In this document: piece by piece, positions 6,114 to 7,587 of the stretch
How the letters are laid out: each line of letters opens with the position of its first letter
How positions within the stretch are numbered: position 1 is the stretch's first letter
From: Thioalkalivibrio sp.
GTDB lineage: Bacteria; Pseudomonadota; Gammaproteobacteria; Ectothiorhodospirales; Ectothiorhodospiraceae
Reading direction: 5' to 3'
Length of the DNA: 7,587 bases
NCBI GenBank assembly: GCA_003555285.1
Contig: PWGH01000127.1
Location: forward strand, 1-7,587
Translations under genes and position numbers: made by a program
Notes under the pieces: model-generated
Database searches by the model: none
What the model was told of the DNA's origin: nothing
What the model saw: only the letters and a program-made list of their open reading frames with translations

Positions 6114-7544
6114 ATGGCACAGGAAGACGGCAGGCAGGTGAAAGCAACCGGGGGCGCCTCTGCGCTGAATCCGCATCTCCATGACGACGGGCTGGCCCTG
6201 TTCACGGATCTGTATGAATTGACCATGCTGCAGGCCTACTTCGAGGAGGCGATGCACGAAACGGCGGTGTTCACCCTGTTCGTGCGCCGCTTGCCAAAGG
6301 GCCGTAATTTCTTGCTGGCCTGTGGCCTGGATACCCTGCTGGGGCAGTTGGAATACCTGCAGTTCTCTGCGGACGATCGGGCGTATCTCGCTTCGCTGGG
6401 CTCCTTTTCGGACCGCTTTCTGCGTTGGCTGGAGGACTTTCGCTTCAACGGGTCGGTCAGCGCGGTTCCCGAAGGCACGCCGGTGTTCGAGAACGAGCCC
6501 CTGCTGGAGGTGGTCGCGCCGTTGCCAGAGGCGCAATGGATCGAGACCTTGGTGATGAACCAGATCCACCTGCAGACGGTACTCGCCTCCAAGGCTGTGC
6601 GGGTGGTGCAGGCCGCGCGCGGTCGGCCGGTGGTGGATTTCGGGGCGCGGCGGACCCATGGGATCGACGCGGCGCTGAAGGGCGCGCGCGCGTTCCATAT
6701 TGCGGGGGTGGCGAGCACCTCCAACGTACTGGCCGGACGCCGGTACGGGATTCCGGTCAGCGGCACGATGGCGCACAGCTACATCCAGGCCCACGACAAC
6801 GAAACCGCGGCCTTCGAGGCCTTTGCCCACCTCTATCCCGACACCGTACTGTTGGTCGACACCTACGACACCCTGGATGGCGTGGACCGGGTGATCGCGA
6901 TGGCCCGGCATCAGCGCGCGGCCTTCAAGGTCCGAGCGGTGCGTCTGGATTCGGGGGATTTGGGCGCATTGGCGCAGGAGGCGCGTCGGCGGCTGGATGC
7001 GGCGAATCTGCAACAGGTCGAGATCTTCGTCAGCGGTGGACTGAGCGAGCAGGCCATCGCGCAACTGGTCGCGGCCGGGGCGCCGATCGACGGCTTTGGT
7101 GTGGGCACCAGCATGGGGGTGGCGAGCGACGCACCCGATCTCGATATCGCCTACAAGCTGGCCGAATATGCCGGCGAGGGCCGGCTGAAGCTCTCGACCG
7201 GCAAGCCCATCCTGCCCGGGCGCAAGCAGGTGTTTCGTCAGCAACACGAGGGCGTGTTCAGCGGGGATGTGATCGGATGCCTGGGCGAAGACCTGCCGGG
7301 TCGCCCCCTGCTGGTCCCGGTGATGGAACAGGGCCGACGCCTGCCGGGGCATGTCCGCGACCTCGACACGATGCGCAACCATGCTCGGGAACAGATCGCG
7401 CATCTGCCGTCCCCCATACGCAACATCGACCCGGCGGACCCCCCTTATCCGGTTCGGGTGAGTCCGCGCCTGCGCCAGTACCAGGAAACGGTCACGGAAC
7501 AGGTCCGGCTTCGCCATCATGCCGTCGAGCCCCCCAAGGTTTGA
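6114..7544 (+). CDS. pncB: Nicotinate phosphoribosyltransferase
   Basis: A 476-residue cytosolic enzyme of the Preiss-Handler NAD salvage route. It joins nicotinate and PRPP, with ATP hydrolysis, to give nicotinate mononucleotide and diphosphate (EC 6.3.4.21). Conserved family blocks appear in order: LFTDLYELTM (29-38), DFGARRTHG (175-183), SGTMAHSYI (216-224) with His221 in the position of the phosphorylated catalytic histidine, and VDTYDT (248-253). Then come RLDSGDL (277-283), FVSGGLSE (305-312), DGFGVGTSMG (326-335) and AYKLAEY (346-352). Length is somewhat above the roughly 400 residues of E. coli PncB and nearer the longer bacterial/human NAPRT group, whose AYKL and KLSTGKPILPGRKQVFR-like segment (358-375) it shares. 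It is divergent from the DUF4010 gene and appears monocistronic. The next DNA is a tandem repeat. No NAD-linked regulator or riboswitch is visible. Confidence 0.96.
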   Translation: MAQEDGRQVKATGGASALNPHLHDDGLALFTDLYELTMLQAYFEEAMHETAVFTLFVRRLPKGRNFLLACGLDTLLGQLEYLQFSADDRAYLASLGSFSDRFLRWLEDFRFNGSVSAVPEGTPVFENEPLLEVVAPLPEAQWIETLVMNQIHLQTVLASKAVRVVQAARGRPVVDFGARRTHGIDAALKGARAFHIAGVASTSNVLAGRRYGIPVSGTMAHSYIQAHDNETAAFEAFAHLYPDTVLLVDTYDTLDGVDRVIAMARHQRAAFKVRAVRLDSGDLGALAQEARRRLDAANLQQVEIFVSGGLSEQAIAQLVAAGAPIDGFGVGTSMGVASDAPDLDIAYKLAEYAGEGRLKLSTGKPILPGRKQVFRQQHEGVFSGDVIGCLGEDLPGRPLLVPVMEQGRRLPGHVRDLDTMRNHAREQIAHLPSPIRNIDPADPPYPVRVSPRLRQYQETVTEQVRLRHHAVEPPKV

Positions 7545-7556
7545 CGTGAAAGGGGA

Positions 7557-7587
7557 GCCACGGAAAACACGGAAGCCACGGAAAACA
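7557..7587 (+). repeat. CACGGAA-type short tandem repeat, cut by window edge
   Basis: An 18-bp unit GCCACGGAAAACACGGAA (7557-7574) is followed by the first 13 bases of an identical copy (7575-7587), where the window ends. Inside it ACGGAA recurs every 9 bp (7560, 7569, 7578), so the basic unit is CACGGAA plus two variable bases (AA or GC). It starts 12 bases after the pncB stop. It contains no dyad long enough for a REP/BIME or CRISPR repeat. Total length and copy number are not visible. Confidence 0.75.

Noticed and set aside
4675..6147. 490-codon minus-strand frame overlapping the DUF4010 gene
   Set aside because: It is an alternate frame of the membrane-protein gene, almost entirely Arg/Gly/Pro/His. 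The competing frame has helices and family motifs.
5946..7520. 524-codon minus-strand frame opposite pncB
   Set aside because: It is antisense to a gene with every NAPRT signature, has low-complexity Arg/His/Gln composition and no recognisable domain.
6425..7549. 374-codon plus-strand frame inside pncB
   Set aside because: It is an out-of-frame reading of pncB, Gly/Arg/Ala-rich and without motifs.
7557..7587. CRISPR array start
   Set aside because: The repeats are contiguous with a 9-bp period and have no unique spacers; no cas gene is present.

Overview
The window is GC-rich DNA with strongly G/C-biased third codon positions. It fits a high-GC pseudomonadote, most likely a gammaproteobacterium. 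That placement rests on general composition and protein style only, and no taxonomic marker is present. I see five protein genes: one cut by the left edge and four complete. I see no rRNA, tRNA, CRISPR array, transposase or phage gene.

Layout: (1) 1-305, minus strand: the first 101 codons of a short-chain dehydrogenase of the YghA / general-stress-protein-39 type. (2) 306-901: a gene-free gap of about 600 bp between divergent genes. It holds a cluster of TGCCTYTGG direct repeats, a possible sigma70-like promoter and leader hairpins ahead of the next gene. (3) 902-2293, plus: an ATP-grasp ligase of unknown substrate. (4) 2376-4421, plus: a CocE/NonD-type (X-Pro dipeptidyl-peptidase S15) alpha/beta hydrolase with a complete visible Ser-Asp-His triad and a C-terminal extension. 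The 82-bp gap between (3) and (4) has no visible terminator, so they probably form an operon. (5) 4503 to about 5795, minus: a polytopic MgtC/SapB + DUF4010 membrane protein, convergent with the hydrolase. (6) 5796-6113: a divergent intergenic region with a perfect 9-bp inverted repeat. (7) 6114-7544, plus: nicotinate phosphoribosyltransferase (pncB). (8) 7557-7587: the start of a short tandem repeat built on CACGGAA, cut by the right edge.

The most interesting part is the ATP-grasp/hydrolase pair. One enzyme is built to make an amide, peptide or acyl bond at the cost of ATP, and its neighbour is built to cleave amide or ester bonds. This suggests a small dedicated pathway that makes and breaks, or makes and trims, an unidentified conjugate. 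That link is an inference from adjacency and family membership. The other genes (stress-type SDR, membrane protein, NAD salvage) are ordinary chromosomal functions with no evident tie to the pair.
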